From JACKCP01 sp051744925 (GTDB taxonomy: Bacteria > Desulfobacterota > Desulfobacteria > Desulfobacterales > JACKCP01): a DNA stretch of 24,271 bases. The stretch covers positions 1 through 24,271 of the forward strand of contig JBNJDM010000036.1 in assembly GCA_051744925.1 (NCBI GenBank), in the 5' to 3' direction. A model generated the notes under the pieces. The model was not told the DNA's origin and ran no database searches. It worked only from the letters and a program-made list of their open reading frames with translations. The position numbers and the translations under genes were made by a program. Shown here one piece after another: positions 7,607 to 14,152 of this stretch; the stretch's first letter is position 1, and each line of letters opens with the position of its first letter.

Positions 7607-8080
7607 TTAGATTGTTTCAATAATTTGTGTGATTTTTTTTGTTACAGATGCATGTGTTACTTCAGCATCAGGATAAATTTTCTGGAAATTTTTCTGAAGA
7701 GCTGAGTAAAATGTTGCTTTTTCAGAAGTTGAAATCTCAGCTATTTCTGCAAGAGCATCAAGAGATTCGCCGTTGCCCTGAGCTATATCTACTGCAAGAT
7801 TATCCATGTTTTCTGAAATATACTTGTCCATTTTATCAAGTTTGGCAAGTTTAGTTGTTTCACCGCAGTCAAGAGTACCGCTTGACATACCAAATGTCTG
7901 GTTTCCGCTAATTCCGTTAAGACAAGTACCAAGAAGATTCCACAAAAGACCTTCTTTCTGCCCGATTGCTACAGCTCCAAGACCACATCCGCAGTCTTCT
8001 CTAACAGTATTTGCGTGAACTGCAGATACAGAAACTGTCAGAAAAAAAGCAACAAACATAATAGATAGTGTTTTTTTCAT
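7607..8080 (-). CDS. DUF3015 secreted protein
   Basis: This 157-residue exported protein has a signal peptide MKKTLSIMFVAFFLTVSVSA, with cleavage near VHANT. The mature part contains DCGCGLGAVAIG (about 29-40), NGISGNQTFGMSSGTLDCG (about 55-73) and a helical C-terminal half, all typical of DUF3015 (PF11220). Cysteines at about 29, 31, 53 and 72 could form disulfides. The ribosome-binding site AAGGAGG is strong. It is the first gene of a two-gene transcript with the DUF4105 protein, a pairing also seen in gammaproteobacteria to my knowledge, which suggests a joint envelope function. No function is established. Confidence 0.85.
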   Translation of the reverse strand: MKKTLSIMFVAFFLTVSVSAVHANTVREDCGCGLGAVAIGQKEGLLWNLLGTCLNGISGNQTFGMSSGTLDCGETTKLAKLDKMDKYISENMDNLAVDIAQGNGESLDALAEIAEISTSEKATFYSALQKNFQKIYPDAEVTHASVTKKITQIIETI

Positions 8081-8125
8081 ACTTCCTCCTTATTTTTTTG
8101 ATTTTTTACGAAAATTTATTATATT

Positions 8126-8154
8126 AGAATATTAGATATATTACTTAATTTCAA
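8126..8154 (-). promoter_or_regulatory. Sigma-70-like promoter for the DUF3015-DUF4105 pair
   Basis: On the minus strand TTGAAA (8154-8149), a 17-base spacer and TATTCT (8131-8126) lie about 45 bases before the DUF3015 start. The same two hexamers with the same spacing occur before the solute-binding protein gene at 13338-13366, which supports the reading. Confidence 0.5.
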
Positions 8155-8210
8155 GTAAATAATATAATAAATAATATATTACTTAATTTTTTTACTATTA
8201 AAGTAAATTA
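8138..8210. repeat. Two AT-rich direct repeats with inverted AAGTAA/TTACTT arms
   Basis: ATATTACTTAATTT occurs at 8138-8151 and 8176-8189, 38 bases apart. Each copy is followed by AAGTAAAT (8153-8160 and 8201-8208), so each forms an inverted TTACTT/AAGTAA pair. The same half-site recurs as AAGTAA-T-TTACTT at 8794-8806 before the acyl-CoA dehydrogenase. They may be binding sites of the MerR protein encoded at 8367, but the AT richness makes chance matches likely. Confidence 0.35.
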
Positions 8211-8334
8211 TATAATGAATATATAATAAAATTTCTATTTAAAATATAAAAATATTTTAAATTTAAACTAAACAGCAGTTTAAATATTTACAAATTGAAA
8301 AAAAAATATTTGAAAAATTTTTTTACATATGTTT

Positions 8335-8357
8335 AAGTTAAACTTAACTTTAAGTTT
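8335..8357. promoter_or_regulatory. Overlapping inverted repeats before merR-family gene, candidate autoregulatory operator
   Basis: Two perfect inverted repeats overlap: AAGTTAA-AC-TTAACTT (8335-8350) and AAACTTAA-CT-TTAAGTTT (8340-8357). They form three alternating half-sites that end just before the GGGGAG ribosome-binding site. MerR regulators usually bind such dyads within their own promoter spacer; no clear -35/-10 pair could be assigned around it. Confidence 0.5.
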
Positions 8358-8366
8358 GGGGAGAAA

Positions 8367-8759
8367 ATGGAAAATACTGACAACTATTCTATTTCAGAAC
8401 TTGCAACAGATCTTGAGATAAGTCCTTCATCAATACGTTTTTATGAAGAAAAAGGTCTTATTAATCCTGAACGAACCAAAGGCAACCAGAGGATCTATTC
8501 TCTGAAAGACAGGGCAAGGCTTAAGCTGATTCTCAGGGGAAAGCGCTTTGGTTTTTCCCTGTCTGAAATATCTGAAATGATAGGTTTTGCTAATTCTGAA
8601 CCAGAAGAAAGAGAACAGATAGAAAGAACACTTAAATATTCTGAAAAAAAACTTCAAGAAATAGCCCAGCGCAAGGAAGAACTCGATTTAATTGAGAAAG
8701 ATATACTTGAAATGCGTGAAAAGTTTATAAAAAGACTTAAATCGCTTAACAAAAAATAA
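8367..8759 (+). CDS. MerR-family transcriptional regulator
   Basis: This 130-residue DNA-binding protein starts with the MerR winged helix-turn-helix: YSISELATDLEISPSSIRFY (about 7-26), EEKGLINPERTKGNQRIYS and RLKLILRGKRFGFSLSEI. A dimerisation helix follows (about 85-125), rich in Glu, Arg and Lys. There is no C-terminal cysteine metal site, so it is not a metal sensor of the MerR/CueR/ZntR kind. In this lineage such short MerR proteins commonly sit beside acyl-CoA dehydrogenases, and the LiuR branch controls branched-chain acyl-CoA catabolism. Together with the gene at 8872 this suggests control of beta-oxidation, the effector perhaps being an acyl-CoA. The ATG is preceded by GGGGAG at good spacing. 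Confidence 0.9.
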   Translation: MENTDNYSISELATDLEISPSSIRFYEEKGLINPERTKGNQRIYSLKDRARLKLILRGKRFGFSLSEISEMIGFANSEPEEREQIERTLKYSEKKLQEIAQRKEELDLIEKDILEMREKFIKRLKSLNKK

Positions 8760-8760
8760 C

Positions 8761-8840
8761 GCCGGAATAAAAATTTTGGGGAGAAAAAATTTAAAGTAAT
8801 TTACTTCCTGATATATCATTTTTAAATTTGCAATTCCGGC
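8761..8840 (+). promoter_or_regulatory. Hairpin and half-site dyad between merR-family gene and acyl-CoA dehydrogenase
   Basis: GCCGGAAT (8761-8768) pairs perfectly with ATTCCGGC (8833-8840) across a 64-base loop. Inside the loop lies AAGTAA-T-TTACTT (8794-8806), an inverted repeat matching half-sites upstream of the MerR gene. TTTTGGGGAGAAAA at about 8773-8786 repeats the MerR gene's own ribosome-binding region with no start codon after it. The hairpin lacks a T-run, so it may be a processing or regulatory structure rather than a terminator. Confidence 0.4.
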
Positions 8841-8871
8841 TTATAACTGCAGGACAAAAGGAGAAACAAAA

Positions 8872-10116
8872 ATGTTTGAACACCTTTTATCACCAGAAGC
8901 TTTAAAAATAAGGGATGAAGCCAGGGATTTTGCAAAAACAATTCCCCGTGAAATGCTCAATGATATGGATCAGGATAAAATCAAGTTTCCAAAAGAATTT
9001 TTAAAAGAAGCAGGACGGCGAAATCTTTTCGGCTGCAGATATCCTGTTGAATGGGGCGGCAGAGACCTTAGCTGGGTAGCTACAGCAGCTGTAATGGAAG
9101 AGATCGGTGTATTGGGTTATATAATGGCGTGCACTTTCGGTGTTGGAGCTGAACTTGTTTGTGATGCTATCATTCAGCACGGAACAGATGAACAAAAAGA
9201 AAAATATGTAAAGCCTCTGTTAAAAGGTGAACTTTTTGCAGCAGAATGTCTTACTGAGCCAAGGGGCGGTTCTGATTTTTTCGGTACAACAACAACAGCA
9301 GAAGATAAAGGTGATCATTTTGTACTTAACGGCCAGAAAAGGTTTATAGTCGGTGGTGAAGGTGCAGATTATTTTTTAGTGTATGCCAAAACCGATCCTG
9401 ATGCAAAACCTCACAAATCTCTGACATGTTTTATAGTTGACAGAACTGAAGGTGTAGAAGTTGAATATCTGTACGGACTAATGGGATGCCGCGGCGGAGG
9501 AACCGCTAGAATTGTTTTCAGAGATGTAAAAGTGCCAAGAGAAAATATTGTAGGAGAACAAAATCAAGTTCTTCCGGTTTTTAATACTATGATGGTACCT
9601 GAAAGACTTGGAACTGCAGCTATGACAATCGGTGCAGCAAGACCTGCTCTTGAAATCGCTTCAAGATACACAACCAGAAGAAAAGCTTTTGGAAAAAGAA
9701 TTGCAGAATTCCAGGGCGTAAGTTTTCAGATAGCTGATGCATCTATGAAAATGGATGCTGCAAGATCGTTTATTTATACAGCTGCTTCTGCAATAGATGC
9801 TAAAGTTGATAATAACAGGGCAAGAAGATATGTATCTGAAGCTAAAAAATTTGTTACTGAAACATGCCAGGATGTTGTTCATAAGTCTATGCAGGTTATG
9901 GGCGGTATTGGGTATACCAATATTTATCCTGTTGAAAAAATCTACAGAGACATAAGACTTGCAACTATCTGGACAGGTTCAAATGAAGTAATGTCTATGA
10001 TAACTTCACATGAATGGTATAAGGAAATATTTGAGCAAATGGACAAAAAAGTTACAAGAGATTGTGAAAACGACTGTCTTGAGGCAGATGCCAAAGAAGA
10101 AAAGGTTTATGAATAA
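8872..10116 (+). CDS. Acyl-CoA dehydrogenase
   Basis: This 414-residue FAD flavoprotein oxidises an acyl-CoA to the trans-2-enoyl-CoA, passing electrons to an electron-transfer flavoprotein. Visible motifs are the first family signature ECLTEPRGGSDFFG (125-138), TRRKAFGKRIAEFQ (268-281, FAD-binding arginine region) and the second signature region QVMGGIGYTNIYPVEKIYRD (341-360). The usual YEGT catalytic glutamate position reads IWTGSNE with Thr368. Glu244 in VPERL sits where isovaleryl-CoA and long-chain dehydrogenases carry their base, so the enzyme is probably active with that arrangement. The acidic C-terminal tail (about 395-414, with Cys398 and Cys402) lies beyond the core. The gene follows a MerR gene and has an AAAGGAG ribosome-binding site. 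Chain-length specificity cannot be read. Confidence 0.93.
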   Translation: MFEHLLSPEALKIRDEARDFAKTIPREMLNDMDQDKIKFPKEFLKEAGRRNLFGCRYPVEWGGRDLSWVATAAVMEEIGVLGYIMACTFGVGAELVCDAIIQHGTDEQKEKYVKPLLKGELFAAECLTEPRGGSDFFGTTTTAEDKGDHFVLNGQKRFIVGGEGADYFLVYAKTDPDAKPHKSLTCFIVDRTEGVEVEYLYGLMGCRGGGTARIVFRDVKVPRENIVGEQNQVLPVFNTMMVPERLGTAAMTIGAARPALEIASRYTTRRKAFGKRIAEFQGVSFQIADASMKMDAARSFIYTAASAIDAKVDNNRARRYVSEAKKFVTETCQDVVHKSMQVMGGIGYTNIYPVEKIYRDIRLATIWTGSNEVMSMITSHEWYKEIFEQMDKKVTRDCENDCLEADAKEEKVYE

Positions 10117-10146
10117 ATACTTTTGATTGTTGCTCTTGTTATATGA

Positions 10147-10186
10147 ATGTGTCAGATAAGAATTGAAAAACCTGACACATTTTTTT
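10147..10186 (+). terminator. Terminator after acyl-CoA dehydrogenase
   Basis: ATGTGTCAG (10147-10155) pairs perfectly with CTGACACAT (10172-10180) and runs into seven T. It lies 30 bases after the stop codon and is the cleanest intrinsic terminator in the window. Confidence 0.85.
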
Positions 10187-10251
10187 ATGATGTATATTCT
10201 TAAAAACAATGAATTTTTATATGAATTTTAAAATATATTTGTTATATTTTA

Positions 10252-10299
10252 AAAACAGAATGACGGGCTGTTTGTTTTATTGTCCGTCATTGCTGTTTT
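10252..10299. other. Strong intergenic hairpin of unknown role
   Basis: AAAACAG-AA-TGACGG (10252-10266) pairs with CCGTCA-TTG-CTGTTTT (10284-10299), giving 13 base pairs around a 2/3 internal loop. On the minus strand it is followed by TTAAAATAT and on the plus strand by ATATGG, so it is a poor terminator either way. It stands between the acyl-CoA dehydrogenase terminator and the DUF6485 gene. Confidence 0.45.
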
Positions 10300-10352
10300 A
10301 TATGGTTTAATATTTAAATTGCTGCAAATTTGATATAAAAAGGTATTTATAT

Positions 10353-10556
10353 ATGGAGTGTCAAAAAGAAAAAAATCTTTCAAACTGCAATTGTACTTAT
10401 GAGCCGTGCAACAGAAAAGGTTTATGCTGTGAATGTATTCAATATCATCTTAAATCGAGACAGCTGCCGGGATGCGCTTTTCCTGACTATGCGGAAAAAA
10501 CATATGACAGATCATTTGAGCATTTTGCAGATCTTGTAAAAAATAATAAAATATAA
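10353..10556 (+). CDS. DUF6485 small cysteine-rich protein
   Basis: This 67-residue cytoplasmic protein has eight cysteines: 3, 12, 14, 19, 25, 26, 28 and 41. They fall in the pattern NCNCTYEPCNRKGLCCECI followed by QLPGCAFP and a conserved TYDRSFEHF tail. This matches the DUF6485 family (PF20095, from memory) of anaerobic bacteria. The cysteine spacing suggests binding of zinc or an iron-sulfur cluster, but no function is known. An AAAAAGG ribosome-binding site lies about 9 bases before the ATG. A hairpin follows 6 bases after the stop, so it is probably monocistronic. Confidence 0.85.
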   Translation: MECQKEKNLSNCNCTYEPCNRKGLCCECIQYHLKSRQLPGCAFPDYAEKTYDRSFEHFADLVKNNKI

Positions 10557-10561
10557 CCCGG

Positions 10562-10593
10562 TTTCAAACTTTTTTTCTAAGAAAAATTTGAAA
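10562..10593 (+). terminator. Hairpin after the DUF6485 gene, probable terminator
   Basis: TTTCAAA (10562-10568) pairs with TTTGAAA (10587-10593), with further A/T pairs inside. It begins 6 bases after the stop codon. The stem is AT-rich and the following T-run is weak (TTTAATAT), so termination efficiency is uncertain. Confidence 0.45.
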
Positions 10594-10610
10594 TTTAATA
10601 TAAGTAATGA

Positions 10611-10648
10611 TTGGCCGGAAATCAGCAACCTTTTATTCAACAACTAAA
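10611..10648 (-). repeat. Degenerate copy of the MITE-like element end
   Basis: The plus strand here reads TTGGCCGGAAATCAG, then TTTTATTCAACAACTAAA. The right end of the 17664-18003 element reads TTGACCGAAAACTTG, then TTTTTCGTTCAGCAACTAAA. Allowing small gaps the two align across the whole end, including CAACTAAA. It may be a decayed solo end. Confidence 0.35.
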
Positions 10649-10674
10649 TTAACAAAAAACGGATTAAAATATAT

Positions 10675-10959
10675 ATGGATAACGAAAAAGCAGCATATTA
10701 TGTATTAATCAAGGGAAGAGTTCAGGGAGTTGCATTCAGATGGTATACAATGAAAAAAGCTGTTGATCTCGATTTATACGGTTATGTCAGGAACATGCCT
10801 GGTGGTGAAGTGGAAGCTGAATTTGAAGGAGACAGAAAAAATGTTTTTTTAATGCTTGAATGGTGTAAAACAGGACCTCCTTCAGCCCATGTTGAAGATA
10901 CTGAGATTATAGAGAAAAAATATTCAAACAAGTTTCATAAGTTCAGTATTGAATACTAA
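10675..10959 (+). CDS. acyP: Acylphosphatase
   Basis: This 94-residue enzyme hydrolyses acyl phosphates such as acetyl phosphate or carbamoyl phosphate. The length and fold are typical (about 90 residues). The active-site loop GRVQGVAFRWYT (14-25) supplies the phosphate-binding Arg22, and GYVRNMPGGEVEAEFEG (36-52) supplies the catalytic Asn40. Both catalytic residues are intact. The ribosome-binding site is weak. The Mut7-C gene starts 15 bases after its stop, so the two are probably co-transcribed, although no functional link is obvious. Confidence 0.93.
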   Translation: MDNEKAAYYVLIKGRVQGVAFRWYTMKKAVDLDLYGYVRNMPGGEVEAEFEGDRKNVFLMLEWCKTGPPSAHVEDTEIIEKKYSNKFHKFSIEY

Positions 10960-10974
10960 AAAAGATTATTATTA

Positions 10975-11718
10975 ATGAATAAAATTAGATTTTATTTTTC
11001 TGATGATCTCCAAAAATTTACAAAAAAAAGAAAGGTTTTCGGTTATGCAGAATTTGAATTTAACCGAAAATCATCTTTAAAAGATTTAGTTGAATCCTAT
11101 AATATCCCACATACGGAAGTCGGCAGAATTTTATGCAGAAACAAAGAACTAGGCTTTAATTATTATCCAAAGCAGGGTGATGAAATATATGTCTACGGAA
11201 TTTATAAGCCTGTTAATGTAAAAAAAGAAACAAAATTAAGACCTTTTGCTTTTGATGAAGTAAAATTTATTGCTGATGCAAATATAGGGAAAGCTGCTGT
11301 TTTGATAAGAGCTCTGGGATATGATACTTTATGGGAAAACGATATTGATGATTCCGAGCTTGCACAAATAGCATATAATGAAGAAAGAATAGTTCTTACC
11401 AGAGATATTGACCTTTTAAAAAGAAAAATTGTTAATCACGGTATGTATGTCAATGCAAGCGATCCTTTTGAACAGGCTAAGCTTGTTATTGACAGGTTCG
11501 GTTTGAAAGGTCCTTTTGATCTTTTTTCAAGGTGTACAAGGTGCAATACAAAGCTTAATCAGGTTAGTAAAGAACAAATTGCTGAAAGGCTTCTTCCAAA
11601 AACAAAATTATATTATGATGAATTTTTTTTATGTCCGCGCTGCAAAAAAATATACTGGAAAGGTTCACACAGAGAAAAGATTATTAACGATTTTAAAAGA
11701 TATGGAATAATTATATAA
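10975..11718 (+). CDS. Mut7-C RNase-domain protein with N-terminal ubiquitin-like domain
   Basis: This 247-residue protein has two parts. Residues 1-85 resemble the Mut7-C ubiquitin-like domain (PF14451): SSLKDLVESYNIPHTEVG, then PKQGDEIYVYGIY. Residues 93-247 match the Mut7-C PIN-like RNase domain (PF01927), with Asp101 in FIADANIGK, DSELAQIA (126-133) and Asp144 in LTRDIDLLKRK as likely metal-binding acidic residues. A zinc ribbon follows, with Cys187/Cys190 (RCTRCN) and Cys220/Cys223 (CPRCKKIYWKGSH). The family is widespread but uncharacterised in bacteria; RNA cleavage is predicted from the fold only. It follows acyP by 15 bases. Confidence 0.88.
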   Translation: MNKIRFYFSDDLQKFTKKRKVFGYAEFEFNRKSSLKDLVESYNIPHTEVGRILCRNKELGFNYYPKQGDEIYVYGIYKPVNVKKETKLRPFAFDEVKFIADANIGKAAVLIRALGYDTLWENDIDDSELAQIAYNEERIVLTRDIDLLKRKIVNHGMYVNASDPFEQAKLVIDRFGLKGPFDLFSRCTRCNTKLNQVSKEQIAERLLPKTKLYYDEFFLCPRCKKIYWKGSHREKIINDFKRYGIII

Positions 11719-11742
11719 ATTATTATTAAAAAATTTAAACAT

Positions 11743-11776
11743 AAAAAAACAGGGATTTTATTGAAAAATCCCTGTT
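11743..11776 (-). terminator. Terminator after the secreted coiled-coil gene
   Basis: AACAGGGATTTT (11748-11759) pairs perfectly with AAAATCCCTGTT (11765-11776) around a 5-base loop. On the minus strand it is followed by TTTTTTT (11749-11743). It lies 12 bases beyond the stop of the minus-strand gene and 29 bases after the Mut7-C stop, and may stop both transcripts. Confidence 0.8.
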
Positions 11777-11788
11777 CGTATTTAATGA

Positions 11789-12364
11789 CTATTTGTTTTG
11801 GGAATTTTGAATATTTTTTAACTTCTCTTCAATTTTTTCCAGCTTTGAATATATTTTTTCTGCATCAGGATTTTCTTCAATAGTAGCAGTCTTAATCTTT
11901 TCTGATAAAACATTCTGCTTTTTTTGAATTTTCTGGTTATTCATAGTTTTGTCTTTTGCTTTTTGAAACTTTTGGGCTTCATTTCTGTAATCCTCCATTA
12001 CAGACTGTTTTTTGTCTTCAGATAAGTCATTATCCTGAAGCTTGCCTTTTAGGGTTTTAAGCTTTTCCATGTCAACATTTTCATCTGAAGCATTTTTTTC
12101 CCATATTTCAGAAAAAAGGTTCTGAACATCATTAAGTTCCTTTTGGAGCTTTTCATTGTTTTCTATTACAGGAGTTTGAATCTTATTAATTTTTTCATTT
12201 AAAGACTTGTATTCAGAATATAATTGCATGGCTTCTGATTTTGCTCCGGACATTTTATTGTCCTGCATTTTGTTATTATCCTGTGCAAATCCTGAAAAAG
12301 AAAAACAAAAGATGGAAATTAATAAAATAGTTATTGTTTTTGTTTTAATAGCCTTGGTAAACAT
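11789..12364 (-). CDS. Secreted coiled-coil protein of unknown function
   Basis: This 191-residue protein has a signal peptide (TITILLISIFCFSFSGFA, about 10-27, cleavage near FAQD). It is followed by an almost entirely helical, charged sequence rich in Lys, Glu, Asn and Gln, with heptad-like spacing from about residue 45 to the end. There is no lipobox cysteine at the cleavage site, so it is probably soluble in the periplasm. Met-rich stretches (NNKMQDNKMSG) follow the signal. I do not recognise a family; Spy/CpxP-like or OmpH-like periplasmic helical proteins are possible comparisons, but their motifs are not clear. A TGAGGA ribosome-binding site precedes the ATG. It is followed by a strong terminator and looks monocistronic. 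Confidence 0.75.
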   Translation of the reverse strand: MFTKAIKTKTITILLISIFCFSFSGFAQDNNKMQDNKMSGAKSEAMQLYSEYKSLNEKINKIQTPVIENNEKLQKELNDVQNLFSEIWEKNASDENVDMEKLKTLKGKLQDNDLSEDKKQSVMEDYRNEAQKFQKAKDKTMNNQKIQKKQNVLSEKIKTATIEENPDAEKIYSKLEKIEEKLKNIQNSQNK

Positions 12365-12617
12365 AAATCCTCATAGTTTTTGATTTTTAATTATAATTTA
12401 GTTTAAATTGATAAACAGATATTTATTCAAAATTTATTTAGTTTATCAAATAAATGAAACATAAAATTTCAGCAGTTAAGATAACACATCAATTATTTAA
12501 AAAAAAGACCTGATTTGTAATTTTCAGCCGTTGGTTAATATAGAAAGATGTCTTGACTACAGATTTATTTTTTCAAAAAAACTAAATCTATAAAAATATA
12601 ATCAAATTTGTAATTAT
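12365..12617. other. Gene-free spacer
   Basis: This 253-bp AT-rich stretch lies between trmH and the secreted coiled-coil gene, both on the minus strand. It carries a minus-strand TATAAT (12395-12390) about 26 bases before the coiled-coil start, without a convincing -35. No clear terminator follows trmH. Confidence 0.4.
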
Positions 12618-13292
12618 TCAAATAAATTCAGATGTCTTGAAAGGCTTTAAAAGTCTGCCGTTTTCTATGTCAAAGTCAGGATATCTTATATCTTTTTTTT
12701 TGCAAAAATCAGCAATATCCGGATAAGCCCATTCAAAAAGAATTTTTTTATATTCTTTATATTCCAGCCTGGATTTACTATACATTTTATTATTATTTCT
12801 CTGTCGCTCAGCTTCAAAAAGGATTAATGCACAGGCAACAGAAACATTAAGTGATTGAGTCATTCCGTGCATGGGAATATGTATGCACTGGTCACTTAGC
12901 TGTACAGCATCACAGCTTATACCGCTTAGTTCCGCACCTACAACAAGAGCAGTTTTCTTTGTAAAATCAATTTCCCGGTAATCAACAGAATTTTCAGTAA
13001 GATGAGCAGTTATAATCTGGAAATTTTCTTGTTTTAAAAAATTTATTGCTGACTGAGCAGATTCATGATGATGAATTCTTGTCCATTTTTTAACTCCGCC
13101 GGATGTTTTCTGGGTAATTTTAATTTTTTCAGATGCAGCAAATGCATGAATATCAAGGATACCGGAAGCATCACAGGTTCTTGCAATGGCAGCAGCATTG
13201 TGAGCCTTATTTACGTTGTCCATAAGAACTGTAAGATCAGGCTGTCTCTGGGTTAGAATGTTTTTTATTTTATTAAATCTGCTTGTTTTCAT
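12618..13292 (-). CDS. trmH: tRNA (guanosine-2'-O-)-methyltransferase TrmH (SpoU family)
   Basis: This SpoU-family (SPOUT) enzyme methylates the 2'-OH of G18 in tRNA using S-adenosylmethionine. The three family motifs are visible: NVNKAHNAAAIARTCDASG (motif 1, with the catalytic Arg), VVGAELSGIS (motif 2) and IPMHGMTQSLNVSVACALI (motif 3). The C-terminal extension YPDIADFCKKKDIRYPDFD resembles the TrmH C-terminal helix. I use the ATG at 13292, giving 224 residues. It aligns with the E. coli start (RFNKIKNILTQRQPDLTV against RYARICEMLARRQPDLTV, from memory) and has a GGTGA ribosome-binding site; a longer frame up to 13337 adds 15 unconserved residues. TrmL or another SpoU paralogue is the alternative. 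Confidence 0.9.
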   Translation of the reverse strand: MKTSRFNKIKNILTQRQPDLTVLMDNVNKAHNAAAIARTCDASGILDIHAFAASEKIKITQKTSGGVKKWTRIHHHESAQSAINFLKQENFQIITAHLTENSVDYREIDFTKKTALVVGAELSGISCDAVQLSDQCIHIPMHGMTQSLNVSVACALILFEAERQRNNNKMYSKSRLEYKEYKKILFEWAYPDIADFCKKKDIRYPDFDIENGRLLKPFKTSEFI

Positions 13293-13337
13293 AAAAATCA
13301 CCAAAAATTCTATATAAGTTTTTTGTATATAAATCAA

Positions 13338-13366
13338 TTGAAATTTTAAACTTATGTTAGTATTCT
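13338..13366 (+). promoter_or_regulatory. Sigma-70-like promoter for the solute-binding protein gene
   Basis: TTGAAA (13338-13343), a 17-base spacer and TATTCT (13361-13366) lie about 33 bases before the first ATG. The boxes are identical to those found before the DUF3015 gene. Confidence 0.55.
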
Positions 13367-13398
13367 GTTAAAATAATTGAAATGTAATAGGAAAATTA

Positions 13399-14127
13399 AT
13401 GGGGGTATTCATTATGTTGAAAAAGTTGTTTTTTACTGGGTTGCTATGTTTGATTTTTATTGCACCTGAGGCTTTTGCTCAAAAGGTTAAAATAGGAGCT
13501 TTGCACTTTCCTCCATTTTATGAAGTCGATTCTCAATCCGAAGTTTCAGGACATTATATAGATCTTTTAAAAAAAATTTTTGATAATGCAGGTTTAGAAT
13601 ACAGTATAAGCGGATATCCTCCAAAAAGGCTTTATGTTAACCTTGCAAAAGGAAAAGTTGATGTATGGATGGGTACAAAAGGTGTAGAGGTTTATGAGGG
13701 AAAGACTTTTGTTGTTGAGGAAAAAATTACTGATATATTTTTAAGGGTTTTTACAACAGGAAAGACTCAAGGAATAAAAAAGGTTCAGGATCTTAACAAT
13801 AAAAGAATTATAACTATTCTCGGTTATAATTACGGCGGGTTTGTAAAGTATCTTGATAATCCGGAAAATAATATCAGGACAGATCAAAGTTCAACCCATG
13901 AACTGGCTTTTAAAAAGCTTAAAGCCGGAAGAGCAGACTATCTTCTTGACTATAAATACCCATCAGATGCTGTTTTAAAAGATATGGATATTCCTGATCT
14001 TAAATGGGATGATATAAAAACTATTGGAATATATATTTTTGTTTCGAAAAAAGCTGAAAATGCTGAAGAAATCTTTGAAAAAATCAGCAAAAGTGTTGAA
14101 CAATTAAAAAAAAGCGGTGATATCTAA
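13399..14127 (+). CDS. Periplasmic solute-binding protein, family 3 (SBP_bac_3-like), orphan
   Basis: This protein of up to 242 residues has a signal peptide (LKKLFFTGLLCLIFIAPEAFA, cleavage before QKVK) and a two-lobed extracellular solute-binding domain (PF00497). Visible landmarks are KIGALHFPPFYEVD, GHYIDLLKKIFDNAGL, AKGKVDVWMG, LNNKRIITILGYNYGG and LKAGRADYLLDY. Family members deliver polar amino acids to ABC importers or act as sensors. No permease or ATPase gene is adjacent, so it is an orphan and may serve a remote transporter. Two starts are possible: ATG at 13399 (AGGA upstream) and ATG at 13414 (GGGGG 8 bases upstream, Lys directly after the start as in good signal peptides). The second may be the true one. 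The ligand is unknown. Confidence 0.85.
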   Translation: MGVFIMLKKLFFTGLLCLIFIAPEAFAQKVKIGALHFPPFYEVDSQSEVSGHYIDLLKKIFDNAGLEYSISGYPPKRLYVNLAKGKVDVWMGTKGVEVYEGKTFVVEEKITDIFLRVFTTGKTQGIKKVQDLNNKRIITILGYNYGGFVKYLDNPENNIRTDQSSTHELAFKKLKAGRADYLLDYKYPSDAVLKDMDIPDLKWDDIKTIGIYIFVSKKAENAEEIFEKISKSVEQLKKSGDI

Positions 14128-14152
14128 TAAGTTTTTTTGAATTTTTATTGGT

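Noticed and set aside
7639..8018. Two overlapping plus-strand open frames
   Set aside because: Both are antisense to the DUF3015 gene and lack ribosome-binding sites.
8138..8210. CRISPR-like or iteron-like array
   Set aside because: Only two short AT-rich repeats, no regular spacers and no cas or replication gene nearby.
13293..13337. Longer TrmH start
   Set aside because: The added 15 residues are not family-like; the ATG at 13292 aligns with known TrmH starts.
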